Positions 7,413-16,070 are shown, counted from the first letter of the stretch. The stretch: DNA of 64,000 bases from Bradyrhizobium stylosanthis (GCF_001641335.1 NZ_LVEM01000001.1:1989223-2053222), one strand, 5' to 3'. The notes: generated by a model from the sequence alone, not told the origin. Translations and numbers: made by a program.

Positions 7413-8801
7413 GTGGCGATTGATCTGAAGGCGGTCGAGCAACTCGCTACCGATCAATCCTCGCTCAAGGCGGCCGCTGGGCTCGCCAAGCCCGCGAAAT
7501 GGTCCGGCGTCGGCGGCAGCGAGGATGGCGCGCTGATCTGGGGCGAATGCGCGGGCTCCGGCGCGAACCCTTACAGGGTGATGGCGGACCTGCGCGACCT
7601 CGGCAACAAGTGCACCTGCCCGTCGCGCAAATTCCCCTGCAAGCACGTGCTCGGCCTGTTGTGGCTCAACGCGGAATCGATCGTGCCGTTCGCGCCGGCC
7701 ACGACGCCCGCCTGGGTCAGCGATTGGCTCGGTCGCCGGCGCGGCACATCCGCCGGCAAACCGGCAAGCCCCGCCGCGCCGGCCGGCGAGAAGGATCTGC
7801 GCGCCGCGCGCGCCACCGAGCCCGAAGCCATCGAGGATCCAAAGGACGCCGCACGCCGCGAGGCACAGGCTGCCAAGCGCAACGAGGAGACCGAGCGCGC
7901 CATCCTCGATGCGCTCGACGCGCTCGAGCAATGGATCGGCGATCAGCTCCGCCTCGGCTTGTCCGGTTTCATCGACGATGCGACCGCGCGATGCCGGCGC
8001 ATCGCCGCGCGGCTGGTCGACGGCAAGGCTGCAGTGCTGGCAGGACGCATCGATGAACTGCCGGCCCGTCTGCTCGCGCTCGCCGCAGGCGACCGCGCGC
8101 GCGGCGCAGCCGTGGAGCTCGGCAAGCTGGTTCTGCTGGCGCGCGCCTTTCGCGCGACGCCACGCGATGCCGAGATCCGGCGCGCCGTCGCCACATCCGA
8201 GACGCGCGAGACCGTCCTCGCCGATCCGCAGGCACCGCGCGTGAACGGACATTGGGAAGTGCTGGCCGAGCAAGTGCAGACGCGGCGCGATGGCCTCGTC
8301 TCGCAAACGACCTGGCTGCTCAATCTCACCGCACACGGTCCGCGCTTTGCCATGCTGCTCGACTTCTTACCCGCGAGTGCCGGACGGCGTGGCTCGGTGT
8401 TCACGCCCGGCGAGCGCTTCCAGGCCGAGCTCGTTTTCTATCCGTCGCAGCAGCCGCTGCGCGCCCTGCTCTTGCGGCGCGACGCCGCCGACGAGACGCT
8501 GACCGACGAATGGCCTGCGCCGGACGGGCCAATTTCCGATGCGTTGACGCGCCCCCTGCTGACAGAGCCCTGGACGATCGACATTCCGCTGCTGCTGCCG
8601 CGGGGACGGATCGCACGCGATGATGCCGGGCACGCATGGTGGCGCGCGGCCGATGACACGGCCACGCTGCCCATCGCCGGCAGCGTGGAGGGCCTGCTGG
8701 CCGGCACGGAGGTGATGGGCGCCGCCGCGATCTGGTCGGGCAACCGCCTCACCATCCTCGCCGCGCAGACCCCTTGGGGCAGGATCGCCGGCCATGACTG
8801 A
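7413..8801 (+). CDS. SWIM zinc-finger protein, first gene of MoxR-vWA cassette
   Basis: 462 residues from a GTG start with AGGAAG 5 nt upstream. The SWIM zinc-binding pattern CxCx6CxH is complete (C67, C69, C76, H78, within 'NKCTCPSRKFPCKHVLGLL'). SWIM domains bind DNA or protein partners. A charged, proline-rich linker (about 105-150) and a helical region follow, then a beta-rich C-terminal half with no motif I recognise. No signal peptide. It overlaps the next gene by 8 nt and leads a five-gene unit with a DUF5691-like protein, a MoxR-type ATPase, a DUF5682-like protein and a vWA protein. It is likely the recognition or adaptor component; that role is inference. Confidence 0.85.
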   Translation: MAIDLKAVEQLATDQSSLKAAAGLAKPAKWSGVGGSEDGALIWGECAGSGANPYRVMADLRDLGNKCTCPSRKFPCKHVLGLLWLNAESIVPFAPATTPAWVSDWLGRRRGTSAGKPASPAAPAGEKDLRAARATEPEAIEDPKDAARREAQAAKRNEETERAILDALDALEQWIGDQLRLGLSGFIDDATARCRRIAARLVDGKAAVLAGRIDELPARLLALAAGDRARGAAVELGKLVLLARAFRATPRDAEIRRAVATSETRETVLADPQAPRVNGHWEVLAEQVQTRRDGLVSQTTWLLNLTAHGPRFAMLLDFLPASAGRRGSVFTPGERFQAELVFYPSQQPLRALLLRRDAADETLTDEWPAPDGPISDALTRPLLTEPWTIDIPLLLPRGRIARDDAGHAWWRAADDTATLPIAGSVEGLLAGTEVMGAAAIWSGNRLTILAAQTPWGRIAGHD

Positions 8802-10239
8802 AATCATCGAGCCCAATGCGATCAAGCCCGAAGCGATCTTCGATGCGATGGGCGCGGTCGTGACGCGCTGGACCATGGGCGCGGCCGCCGCCTCCGCCGC
8901 CTCGTTCTGGCGCGCCGAGCTTGGCGACGATCCCGTCGAGGCCGAGCTGCGGCTGCTCGCTTTGTCGAGCCAGTTCCTCGGCGCGACCGTGATGACCGAG
9001 CCGCCGTCCGCGCTGCGTGTGCTGCCCGACATTCCCGCGCTCGCGCTGCCGATCGTGCCGGAGACATTGCGGCCGCTGGTTCGCCGGATCCTTGCGGCGG
9101 GCAAGGACGCGGCTTCCAAAGCCGAGCTTGTCCACTTCCTCGCCGCGCGCGGCTGGACCACGCATCCCGCCGACTGGATGCCGGATGCGAGCGACGAAGA
9201 CGCGCCCGACGTCTATGCCGCCTGGCGCGATTGGGCCGCGTTCGCCGCAGCCGGCGAGCTGACGCCGCGGCAGAGCAGCGATCAGCTCACCCAAGGCAAT
9301 TGGGATGATTTCTGGCCGGCCGCGCGCAAGGCCGCGTTGATCGGGCTGAGGCGGCGCGATCCATCGGCGGCTCGTGCACTGCTCGAAGCAAAGTTCGGCG
9401 GCGAGAACGCCGATGCGCGGCTGCGCCTGTTATCCCTTCTTTCGGAGCGACTGTCCGGCGACGATGTCGCCTTTCTCGAAGGTCTGGTGGCGAACGACCG
9501 CGCACCGAAAGTCAAGGCGCTCGCAACATCGATGCTCGCACGCCTCGGCCGCGGTCCCGCCGCCGGCGAGGACATCGCGGAGCTCGCCGGCTTCTTCGCG
9601 GTGAAGACGAAAGGATTGCTGCGCCGCTCCCGCGTGGTCCAGATCGAAACGCCGAAGACGCCGGCACAATGGCAACGGCGGAAAGCCCTGCTCGACGGCA
9701 CCGACCTGACGTCGTTCGCGAGCGCACTCGGCCTTGCCCCACAGGACCTGATCGCGGCCTGGGACTGGAACGTGGACCCGGCCGCCGATGCAGCGCTGAT
9801 CAGGCTGATCTCGGAGACCGGCACCGATGCGCAGCTTGCGCAGGCAGCCGGGATCATCAGCGAGCATGATGCGACCGGTCTCATCGTGGCGCTCGCACCG
9901 CGGCTTGCGCCCGCCGAACGCACGAGGTTTGCCGCCGCAGGTTTGCGCGCGCACGGCATCGGCTTCGAGATGGCGCAACTGATCGCCGGCCCGGCCGCGC
10001 GCCTCGACGATCCGCTGTCGGCCCCTGCGGGCGCCAAGCTGCTGGCCGAGCTTCGGCGCGACGATGCAAAGCCCTCCGACTATGCCGCGGAATTGCATGC
10101 ACTGGGCCTGCTCGCCGCGCAAACGGCGGCACGGCAGGCTTTGCAGGGCCTGACCGGCGCGGGCCTTCTGCAGGGCGATCCGCGCCTCGACATGCTGCGG
10201 CTCAACGCCGCGTTGGACGACAAGGGAGAGAAGCCATGA
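8794..10239 (+). CDS. DUF5691-like helical-repeat protein
   Basis: 481 residues, mostly helical. The centre contains repeated units of the HEAT-like kind, for example 'WPAARKAALIGLRRRDPSAA' followed by 'ARLRLLSLLSERLSGDDVAF' and 'APKVKALATSMLARL'. This matches my memory of DUF5691 proteins, which are found next to SWIM and MoxR-vWA genes; no biochemical function is established. No membrane segment or catalytic motif is evident. It overlaps the upstream gene by 8 nt and the downstream ATPase gene by 4 nt, so stoichiometric translation with both is likely. It probably acts as a scaffold. Confidence 0.75.
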   Translation: MTEIIEPNAIKPEAIFDAMGAVVTRWTMGAAAASAASFWRAELGDDPVEAELRLLALSSQFLGATVMTEPPSALRVLPDIPALALPIVPETLRPLVRRILAAGKDAASKAELVHFLAARGWTTHPADWMPDASDEDAPDVYAAWRDWAAFAAAGELTPRQSSDQLTQGNWDDFWPAARKAALIGLRRRDPSAARALLEAKFGGENADARLRLLSLLSERLSGDDVAFLEGLVANDRAPKVKALATSMLARLGRGPAAGEDIAELAGFFAVKTKGLLRRSRVVQIETPKTPAQWQRRKALLDGTDLTSFASALGLAPQDLIAAWDWNVDPAADAALIRLISETGTDAQLAQAAGIISEHDATGLIVALAPRLAPAERTRFAAAGLRAHGIGFEMAQLIAGPAARLDDPLSAPAGAKLLAELRRDDAKPSDYAAELHALGLLAAQTAARQALQGLTGAGLLQGDPRLDMLRLNAALDDKGEKP

Positions 10240-11312
10240 GCGAGAAACTGCGGTTGCCCGCCGAGGACAACTTTGCGTCCGAGCTGAAGGCGCTCGCTGC
10301 CGGCGACGGACACCGCCCGCCGGGCTGGGCGCTCACGCCGCGCCAGGTCGTGACCTACCTGATGGGCGGCAAGGCGGCCGACGGCACCGCGATCACGCCC
10401 AAATATGTCGGCGACAAGCGGCTGATCGAGACCGCCGTGGCGACGCTAGCGACCGATCGCGCGCTGCTCCTGCTCGGCGTACCCGGCACGGCCAAGTCGT
10501 GGGTGTCCGAGCATCTTGCCGCCGGCATCACCGGCGACTCCACGCTCGTCATCCAGTGCACCGCCGGGACCGACGAGAACCAGATCCGCTACGGCTGGAA
10601 CTATGCGCAATTGCTCGCCCACGGCCCGAGCCGCGAGGCGCTGGTGGCGACACCCCTGATGCGTGCGATGGAAGGCGGCAAGCTCTGCCGGTTCGAGGAG
10701 CTGACGCGGATGGGCAGCGACGTGCAGGATACGCTGATCACCGTGCTGTCCGAAAAGATGATGCCGATCCCGGAGCTCAACACCGCGGTCTATGCACAGC
10801 GCGGCTTCAACATCATCGCGACCGCCAACAATCGCGACAAGGGCGTCAACGAACTGTCCTCCGCGCTCAAGCGCCGCTTCAACGTCGTCGTGCTGCCGCT
10901 GCCCGACAGCGCCGCCGAAGAGGTGTCGATCGTGGTCAAGCGCGTCGGCGAGATGGCGCAGAATCTCGATCTGCCGGCGCCGAAGAACGTCGCCGACGAG
11001 GTGGTGCGGGTGGTCGCGATCTTCCGCGAGCTGCGCTCCGGCTCGACCGAGGACGGCAAGGTCGCGCTGAAATCTCCGTCCGGCGGTCTGTCGACCGCCG
11101 AGGCCATCGCGGTGATGGTCGGCGGCATCAGCCAGGCGACCTTCTTCAACGACGGCAAGCTGACGCCGGAGACGCTCGCCAGCAACATGATCGGCGCGGT
11201 GATCAAGGATCCCGTGCAGGACACCGCCGTGCTCGGCGAATATTTGGAGACCGTGCTGAAGAAGAAGCGCGGCTTCGAAGGCTATTATGCTTCCCTCACC
11301 GATCTGATCTGA
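10236..11312 (+). CDS. MoxR-type AAA+ ATPase
   Basis: 358 residues. The Walker A is GVPGTAKS (81-88). The Walker B region reads KLCRFEEL (149-156), where the usual DE is FEE, so it is shifted or degenerate. Sensor 1 is ATANN (195-199), and an arginine-finger region ALKRRF lies at 210-215. MoxR ATPases remodel or activate proteins together with vWA partners, often loading metals or dismantling complexes. The start overlaps the upstream stop (ATGA), and the vWA partner is two genes downstream. It is the motor of the cassette. ATP hydrolysis is likely but should be tested given the Walker B. Confidence 0.9.
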   Translation: MSEKLRLPAEDNFASELKALAAGDGHRPPGWALTPRQVVTYLMGGKAADGTAITPKYVGDKRLIETAVATLATDRALLLLGVPGTAKSWVSEHLAAGITGDSTLVIQCTAGTDENQIRYGWNYAQLLAHGPSREALVATPLMRAMEGGKLCRFEELTRMGSDVQDTLITVLSEKMMPIPELNTAVYAQRGFNIIATANNRDKGVNELSSALKRRFNVVVLPLPDSAAEEVSIVVKRVGEMAQNLDLPAPKNVADEVVRVVAIFRELRSGSTEDGKVALKSPSGGLSTAEAIAVMVGGISQATFFNDGKLTPETLASNMIGAVIKDPVQDTAVLGEYLETVLKKKRGFEGYYASLTDLI

Positions 11313-11316
11313 CGCC

Positions 11317-13539
11317 ATGCCCGGCGACGTTCATCTGTTCGGCATCCGGCACCACGGGCCGGGATCGGCGCGGCGGCTGGTCGAGGCGCTCGACGCGCTG
11401 AACCCGGTCGCGGTGCTGATCGAAGGGCCCTCGGATGCGTCCGAACTGCTGCCCATGCTCGCCGACCCCGAGATGGTGACGCCGGTGGCGCTGCTGACCT
11501 ATGCCGAGGACAATCCGGCCAATGCCAGCTTCTTTCCCTTTGCGGAGTATTCGCCGGAATATCAGGCCGCGCGCTGGGCGGTTCGTCACGGCGCAGCACT
11601 GCGGTTCATCGACCTGCCGGCGTCCGACCGGCTGGGCGTCGCGGCGAGCGAGATCGCGGAGGAGACCGCGACGAAAGCCGAAGACGATCCCATCAGCTAC
11701 GACCCGATCGGTGCGCTCGCGACCGCTGCCGGCTATGACGACGGCGAGTCCTGGTGGTCCGACGTCATCGAGGAAAATCCTGCATCGGGACCGGTGTTCA
11801 CCGCCGTCGCGGACGCGATGACTGCGTTGCGCGCCGAGACGAAGCTGCTCACCGCCCGCGAGGCCGCGCGCGAAGCCCATATGCGGATCGAGATCGCCAA
11901 AGCGGCGAAGGATTGCGAAGGTGCTGTCGCCGTCGTCTGCGGCGCATGGCACGTACCGGCGCTCCTTGAGCGTCGCAGCCTTGCGGCCGACCGCGAATTG
12001 CTCAAGGGCCGGCCGAAGACGAAGATCAAGGCGACATGGGCGCCATGGACTGCGCCGCGCCTGGCGCGCGCCAGCGGATACGGCGCGGGCGTGGTCGCGC
12101 CCGGCTGGTGCGCGCATCTGTGGGAAACGCGCGAGGGTGACCGCATCGCGCTCTGGCTTGCCAAAGTGACGCGTGTGCTGCGCGAGCGCGGCCATTTCGT
12201 CTCGACCGCCTCGGTGATCGAGGCGCAGCGTCTCGGCATCGCGCTCGCGGCGCTACGCGAACGGCCCTCGCCCGGCTTCGAGGAGCTGCGCGAGGCGGCG
12301 ATCGCCTGCCTGTGCAACGGCGAGCGCGCGATGTGGAACGATGTCGCCGCCGAACTGCTGGTCGGTGCGGGTGTCGGCTCGATCCCGTCGGCGACGCCGC
12401 TGGCGCCGCTGCTGGAAGATCTCCAGCGCCAGCAGAAAGCGACGCGATTGAAGCCGGAAGCGCTGGAGCGGCCGCTGACGCTTGATCTGCGCAGCGAGAG
12501 CGGGCTGATGCGCTCCACACTCCTGCACCGGCTCAATGCGCTCGACGTGCCCTGGGGGCGGTTGACCGACGCGGGCCGCAGCCGCGGGACGTTCCGCGAG
12601 AACTGGCAGCTCCGCTGGGAGCCGGAATTCGCGGTGCGGCTGGTCGAGAACCTGCTCTACGGCTCGACCATCGCGGAAGCCGCCGCCGGCCGCCTGATCG
12701 AGGCGATGGGCAAGGAGACGGAGCTCGGCGCGCTGGCGGGCCTCGTGCGCAATGCCATGATCGCCGATCTGCCGCGCGCAACCGAGACCGGCATCGCGGC
12801 GCTGGAGACCAAGGCCGCTCTCACCAGTGACGGCCAGTCGCTGCTCGAAGCGCTGCCGCCGATGGCGGACATCCTGCGCTATGGCGAGGCACGTGCCGGC
12901 ACCGTGGAGCATCTGGCTGCCCTCATGCCGCGGATCGTGGTGCAGGCCGCACTCGCTTTGCCCTATGCCGCGCGCAACCTGGATGTGCCGGCAGCAGCCA
13001 AGCTGCGCGGGGCGATCCTCGCTGCCGATGCCGCCATCCAGCTCGCTCAGCTCGAGGCTGACATCGTCGCCAAATGGCGCGAGGCGCTGACGGCCCTGCT
13101 GCACGACGACCAGGCCACTCGATTGATCGCCGGCACGGCCGCGCGTCTGCTTTACGAGGCCGAGCTGCTGGCCGCTGATCACACCGCCGATCTGCTCGCA
13201 CGCATGCTGTCGCCCGGCACGCCGGTCGCCGAGGCCGCGGGGTTCTTCGAAGGCTTCTTCGAGGGCGCAGGCCAGCGGCTGATCCATGACGCCGCTTTGC
13301 GCGGCGCGGTGGATGCCTGGCTGCTGTCGCTCGACGACGAGGCCTTTACCGGCAGCCTGCCGCTGTTCCGTCGCGTGTTCTCGGCACTGGACCGCCACGA
13401 GCGCAGGCGGTTGATGGATGCGCTGTTCGCGCGCAGCACCGGCGCGAAGGGATATCGGTTGATCGCAGATGCTGCCGCGATCTGGCCGGAGCACCAGGCG
13501 CGCGTGCTCGCGCTGCTCAACGCAGGGAGCGCGCGATGA
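11317..13539 (+). CDS. DUF5682-like protein with TraB/ChaN-like N-terminal domain
   Basis: 740 residues. The first 220 contain two GxxH motifs (GIRH 9-12 and GAWH 209-212), an EGP segment (E36) and an 'REAAREAHMR' helix. This pattern resembles the Tiki/TraB and EreA/ChaN metal-dependent hydrolase superfamily. The remaining 500 residues are a long helical region with no recognised motif. I infer a metal-dependent enzyme fused to a helical scaffold, possibly the effector of the cassette. It starts 4 nt after the MoxR stop and overlaps the vWA gene by 4 nt. The family number is from memory. Confidence 0.75.
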   Translation: MPGDVHLFGIRHHGPGSARRLVEALDALNPVAVLIEGPSDASELLPMLADPEMVTPVALLTYAEDNPANASFFPFAEYSPEYQAARWAVRHGAALRFIDLPASDRLGVAASEIAEETATKAEDDPISYDPIGALATAAGYDDGESWWSDVIEENPASGPVFTAVADAMTALRAETKLLTAREAAREAHMRIEIAKAAKDCEGAVAVVCGAWHVPALLERRSLAADRELLKGRPKTKIKATWAPWTAPRLARASGYGAGVVAPGWCAHLWETREGDRIALWLAKVTRVLRERGHFVSTASVIEAQRLGIALAALRERPSPGFEELREAAIACLCNGERAMWNDVAAELLVGAGVGSIPSATPLAPLLEDLQRQQKATRLKPEALERPLTLDLRSESGLMRSTLLHRLNALDVPWGRLTDAGRSRGTFRENWQLRWEPEFAVRLVENLLYGSTIAEAAAGRLIEAMGKETELGALAGLVRNAMIADLPRATETGIAALETKAALTSDGQSLLEALPPMADILRYGEARAGTVEHLAALMPRIVVQAALALPYAARNLDVPAAAKLRGAILAADAAIQLAQLEADIVAKWREALTALLHDDQATRLIAGTAARLLYEAELLAADHTADLLARMLSPGTPVAEAAGFFEGFFEGAGQRLIHDAALRGAVDAWLLSLDDEAFTGSLPLFRRVFSALDRHERRRLMDALFARSTGAKGYRLIADAAAIWPEHQARVLALLNAGSAR

Positions 13540-14717
13540 GCGAGACCGACGAGCGCAACCGCCGCTGGACGCTGGCTCTTGGCGTCGATACCGAAGACGG
13601 CGGAGCCGGTGCATCCTTGTCCGACAGCGACCGCCGCATGTCCGAGGCCCTGACGGCGCTCTATGGCAACGGCGACGAGGCGCCCAAGAAGGGCCGCGGC
13701 GGTCTCGGCGGCTCGGCGCCGCGCGTTGCGAAATGGCTCGGCGACATCAGGGAGTTCTTCTCTGCCCCCGTCGTGCAGGTGATCCAGAAGGACGCTTTCG
13801 AGCGCAAGGGATTGCGCCAGATGCTGCTCGAGCCCGAATTCCTTGCGACCGTCGAAGCCGACGTGAACCTGATCGCCGATCTTGTCGCGCTGCGCGGCGT
13901 GATGCCGGAGAAGACCAAGGACACCGCACGGATCGTGATCGCCAAGGTCGTGGCCGAACTGATGGAGCGGCTCGAGCGGCGCACGGCAGACGCGGTCCGC
14001 GGCGCGCTGAACCGCTCGCTGCGCACCAATCGTCCGCGCTTTGCCGACATCGACTGGCCGCGCACCATCAAGGCCAATCTGCGCCATTACCAGCCGGAGC
14101 ATCGCACCGTGGTGCCGGAGCGGCTGATCGGCTTCCTGCGCCAGCAGCGCCGCATCGTCGATCTCGACGAGGTGATCCTGTGCGTCGACCAATCGGGATC
14201 GATGGCGACTTCCGTCGTCTACGCTTCGATCTTCGCGGCGGTGATGGCCTCGCTGCCTGTTGTCGCGACCAAGCTCGTCTGCTTCGACACCGCGATTGTC
14301 GACCTCACCGAGGAGCTCGCCGACCCCGTCGAGGTGCTGTTCGGCGTCCAGCTCGGCGGCGGCACCGACATCAACAGCGCAGTTGCGTATTGCGAGGAGC
14401 GCATCGAGCGCCCCTCCAAGGCGCATCTGATCCTGATCACCGACCTCTACGAAGGCGGCAATGCGGATGCGCTGGTGGACCGGCTGGCCCGGCTCGCGAC
14501 GCGCGGGATCAACGTGATCGTGCTGCTGGCCCTGACCGACACCGGCCGCCCCTCCTACGACCCCGTGCTGTCGGCGAAGGTCGCGAGCCTCGGTATTCCC
14601 GTCTTTGCCTGCACGCCGGACCAGTTTCCGGATCTGATGGCGACCGCGCTGAAGCGCGAGGACGTCGCCGGATGGGCCGCCGACCGCGACATCAAGCTGG
14701 TCCGGCCCGAAACCTAG
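13536..14717 (+). CDS. vWA-domain protein, partner of the MoxR ATPase
   Basis: 393 residues. An N-terminal helical region (about 30-200) precedes a vWA domain with a complete MIDAS metal site: DQSGS (D218, S220, S222), T277 in GGGTDIN, and D303 in ITDLYEGG. vWA-MIDAS domains bind Mg2+ and a ligand carboxylate and couple MoxR ATPases to their targets. No transmembrane segment is present, so it is cytosolic. It is the last gene of the overlapping cassette (ATGA overlap with the preceding stop). No clear terminator follows. Confidence 0.9.
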   Translation: MSETDERNRRWTLALGVDTEDGGAGASLSDSDRRMSEALTALYGNGDEAPKKGRGGLGGSAPRVAKWLGDIREFFSAPVVQVIQKDAFERKGLRQMLLEPEFLATVEADVNLIADLVALRGVMPEKTKDTARIVIAKVVAELMERLERRTADAVRGALNRSLRTNRPRFADIDWPRTIKANLRHYQPEHRTVVPERLIGFLRQQRRIVDLDEVILCVDQSGSMATSVVYASIFAAVMASLPVVATKLVCFDTAIVDLTEELADPVEVLFGVQLGGGTDINSAVAYCEERIERPSKAHLILITDLYEGGNADALVDRLARLATRGINVIVLLALTDTGRPSYDPVLSAKVASLGIPVFACTPDQFPDLMATALKREDVAGWAADRDIKLVRPET

Positions 14718-14803
14718 TCCGACCGCAGCGCAAGGCCTCTCCGCAACGTGATGAGATGATCGTCATCCTCCCACTGGCGCTTTGCTGCACCGCACCTAAC
14801 TCA

Positions 14804-14836
14804 ATGGAAAGTTCATATCAGATGGAGACTTTCCAT
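14804..14836 (+). promoter_or_regulatory. Inverted repeat covering the start codon of a small gene
   Basis: ATGGAAAGT (14804-14812) and ACTTTCCAT (14828-14836) are perfect 9-nt arms with a 15-nt loop. The loop carries the TGGAG ribosome site and the right arm includes the first two bases of the start codon at 14835. In RNA this could mask initiation; in DNA it could be an operator. Confidence 0.45.
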
Positions 14837-14984
14837 GACCAAGTCCAACACTGCATCCGTCAAGACTTATCGCTATGAACTCGTGCACGGCGAAGGCGCT
14901 GATTTCGTCGCCTACCAGCGTCGGCGCGACGACGGGAACTGGCAGACCTTTTCGACGTGGATGATTCCGCGCGCAGTCTGCTAG
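14835..14984 (+). CDS. Small hypothetical protein (49 aa)
   Basis: 49 residues: it begins MTKSNTASVKTYRYELVHGE and ends with WQTFSTWMIPRAVC. The composition is plausible for a folded small protein (aromatic and charged, codon use like the neighbours), and TGGAG sits 8 nt before the ATG. No family is recognised. It lies alone between the vWA gene and the convergent ohrR. The inverted repeat around its start suggests regulated expression. It could still be a chance frame. Confidence 0.45.
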   Translation: MTKSNTASVKTYRYELVHGEGADFVAYQRRRDDGNWQTFSTWMIPRAVC

Positions 14985-15049
14985 GTCGCCACGTCCCCTC
15001 TCCCATCCACGCGTCGGAGGCAATCACTGCCTCCGACCGCGCGTGGTGA

Positions 15050-15520
15050 TCAGCGCTTCTTCTCGTCGCCCGCTTGCGTGTTGCGCAGCAGATTGTCGCG
15101 CAGACGGCTGACGGTCTTCTGCACAACCGGAAACTCGTCGCCGAGACCGCTTGCCTCGCGCAAAGACTCACCGAGATCCTGCTCGATCAGCTTGCGCCCT
15201 GCCGGCGTCAGGCTAATTCGCACCTGCCGCTCGTCGGCGGGATCGCGGTGGCGCTTGAGATAGCCCGTCTGCTCGAGCTTCTTCAGGATTGGCGTCAGCG
15301 TGTTGGATTCCAGGAACAGCTTCTCGCCGAGCGCACTGACGGTCTGCTCGTCCTCGTCCGACAGCGCCACCAGGGCGATGTACTGGGTGTAGGTCAGCCC
15401 GACCTTGTCCAGCAGGGGCTTGTAGGCCCGACCGAAGGCGAGATTGGCCGAGTAGACTGCAAAGCACAGGAAATTCGAGAGATTTCGCCCCTTGTCGGCA
15501 GCTTTGAGGGAACGGGCCAC
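15050..15520 (-). CDS. ohrR: OhrR-type MarR regulator of organic peroxide response
   Basis: 156 residues from GTG 15520, preceded by GGAGG at 15526-15530. An ATG 30 nt further upstream is in frame but lacks a ribosome site. The N-terminal segment NFLCFAVYSAN carries the reactive cysteine position of OhrR proteins, which on oxidation by organic hydroperoxides releases DNA. The winged-helix region (SALGEKLFLESNTLTPILKK, then DERQVRISLT) is typical of MarR/OhrR. It is divergent to the ohr gene with two matching operator palindromes between them, the standard ohrR-ohr arrangement. Confidence 0.92.
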   Translation of the reverse strand: MARSLKAADKGRNLSNFLCFAVYSANLAFGRAYKPLLDKVGLTYTQYIALVALSDEDEQTVSALGEKLFLESNTLTPILKKLEQTGYLKRHRDPADERQVRISLTPAGRKLIEQDLGESLREASGLGDEFPVVQKTVSRLRDNLLRNTQAGDEKKR

Positions 15521-15563
15521 GGGAACCTCCGCAATTCGTGATCTCGCCATCTATATAAATCGC

Positions 15564-15580
15564 ATCCGATTAAATCGGAA
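15564..15580. promoter_or_regulatory. OhrR operator copy 1
   Basis: ATCCGATTAAATCGGAA; the inner 15-mer TCCGATT-A-AATCGGA is a perfect palindrome, 44 nt upstream of the ohrR start. It matches copy 2 at 15620 in 15 of 17 positions. Confidence 0.7.
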
Positions 15581-15619
15581 GAGCTTGACCGGTGGGCTCG
15601 GCAGGATTACTAAAAACGC

Positions 15620-15636
15620 ATCCGATTAGATCGGAT
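15620..15636. promoter_or_regulatory. OhrR operator copy 2
   Basis: ATCCGATTAGATCGGAT has perfect arms ATCCGAT/ATCGGAT around TAG, 32 nt upstream of the ohr start. The two sites are 56 nt apart centre to centre and would let OhrR repress both divergent genes. Confidence 0.7.
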
Positions 15637-15668
15637 ACGATTTATTTTCTGCCAAATGGGATACGATC

Positions 15669-16070
15669 ATGACCTCCGCTGCCAAGCTTCTCTTCACCGG
15701 CAAGACCCACGTCACGTCGGGCGCCGACGGTGCCGCGCACTCGGCCGACGGCTCGCTCGACATCAAGCTGGCCCAGCCGCATCCGGCCGCCGAAAACCTG
15801 TTCGCCGCCGCCTGGTCGGCTTGCTACCTCGGCGCGCTCGGCCTCGCGGCCGCCCAGCGCAAGGTCAAGCTGCCGAGCGAGCCGTCGGTCGACACCGCGA
15901 TCGACCTCAACAATGCCGGCGGCGCCTTCTTCCTTCGCGCCCGTCTCGACGTCAGCGTCCCCGGCGTCGACCGCGCGGTCGCACAGGAGTTGATCGAAGC
16001 CGCGCATGGCATCTGCCCCTACTCCAAGGCGGTGCACGGCAACATCGAGGTGACCACCACCCTCGCCTGA
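15669..16070 (+). CDS. ohr: Organic hydroperoxide resistance protein (Ohr/OsmC family)
   Basis: 133 residues of Ohr. The two redox cysteines are in AAAWSACYLGA (C near 53) and GICPYSKA (C near 118), the spacing of Ohr thiol peroxidases that reduce organic hydroperoxides and peroxynitrite with lipoyl-dependent recycling. Length and the start 'SAAKLLFTGKTHVTSGADG' fit the family fully. Cytosolic. It is divergent to ohrR with shared operators, so it should be induced by organic peroxides. Confidence 0.95.
   Translation: MTSAAKLLFTGKTHVTSGADGAAHSADGSLDIKLAQPHPAAENLFAAAWSACYLGALGLAAAQRKVKLPSEPSVDTAIDLNNAGGAFFLRARLDVSVPGVDRAVAQELIEAAHGICPYSKAVHGNIEVTTTLA

Noticed and set aside
15521..15550. Alternative OhrR start at ATG 15550
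   Set aside because: No ribosome site upstream; GGAGG sits inside this segment at good spacing for GTG 15520.
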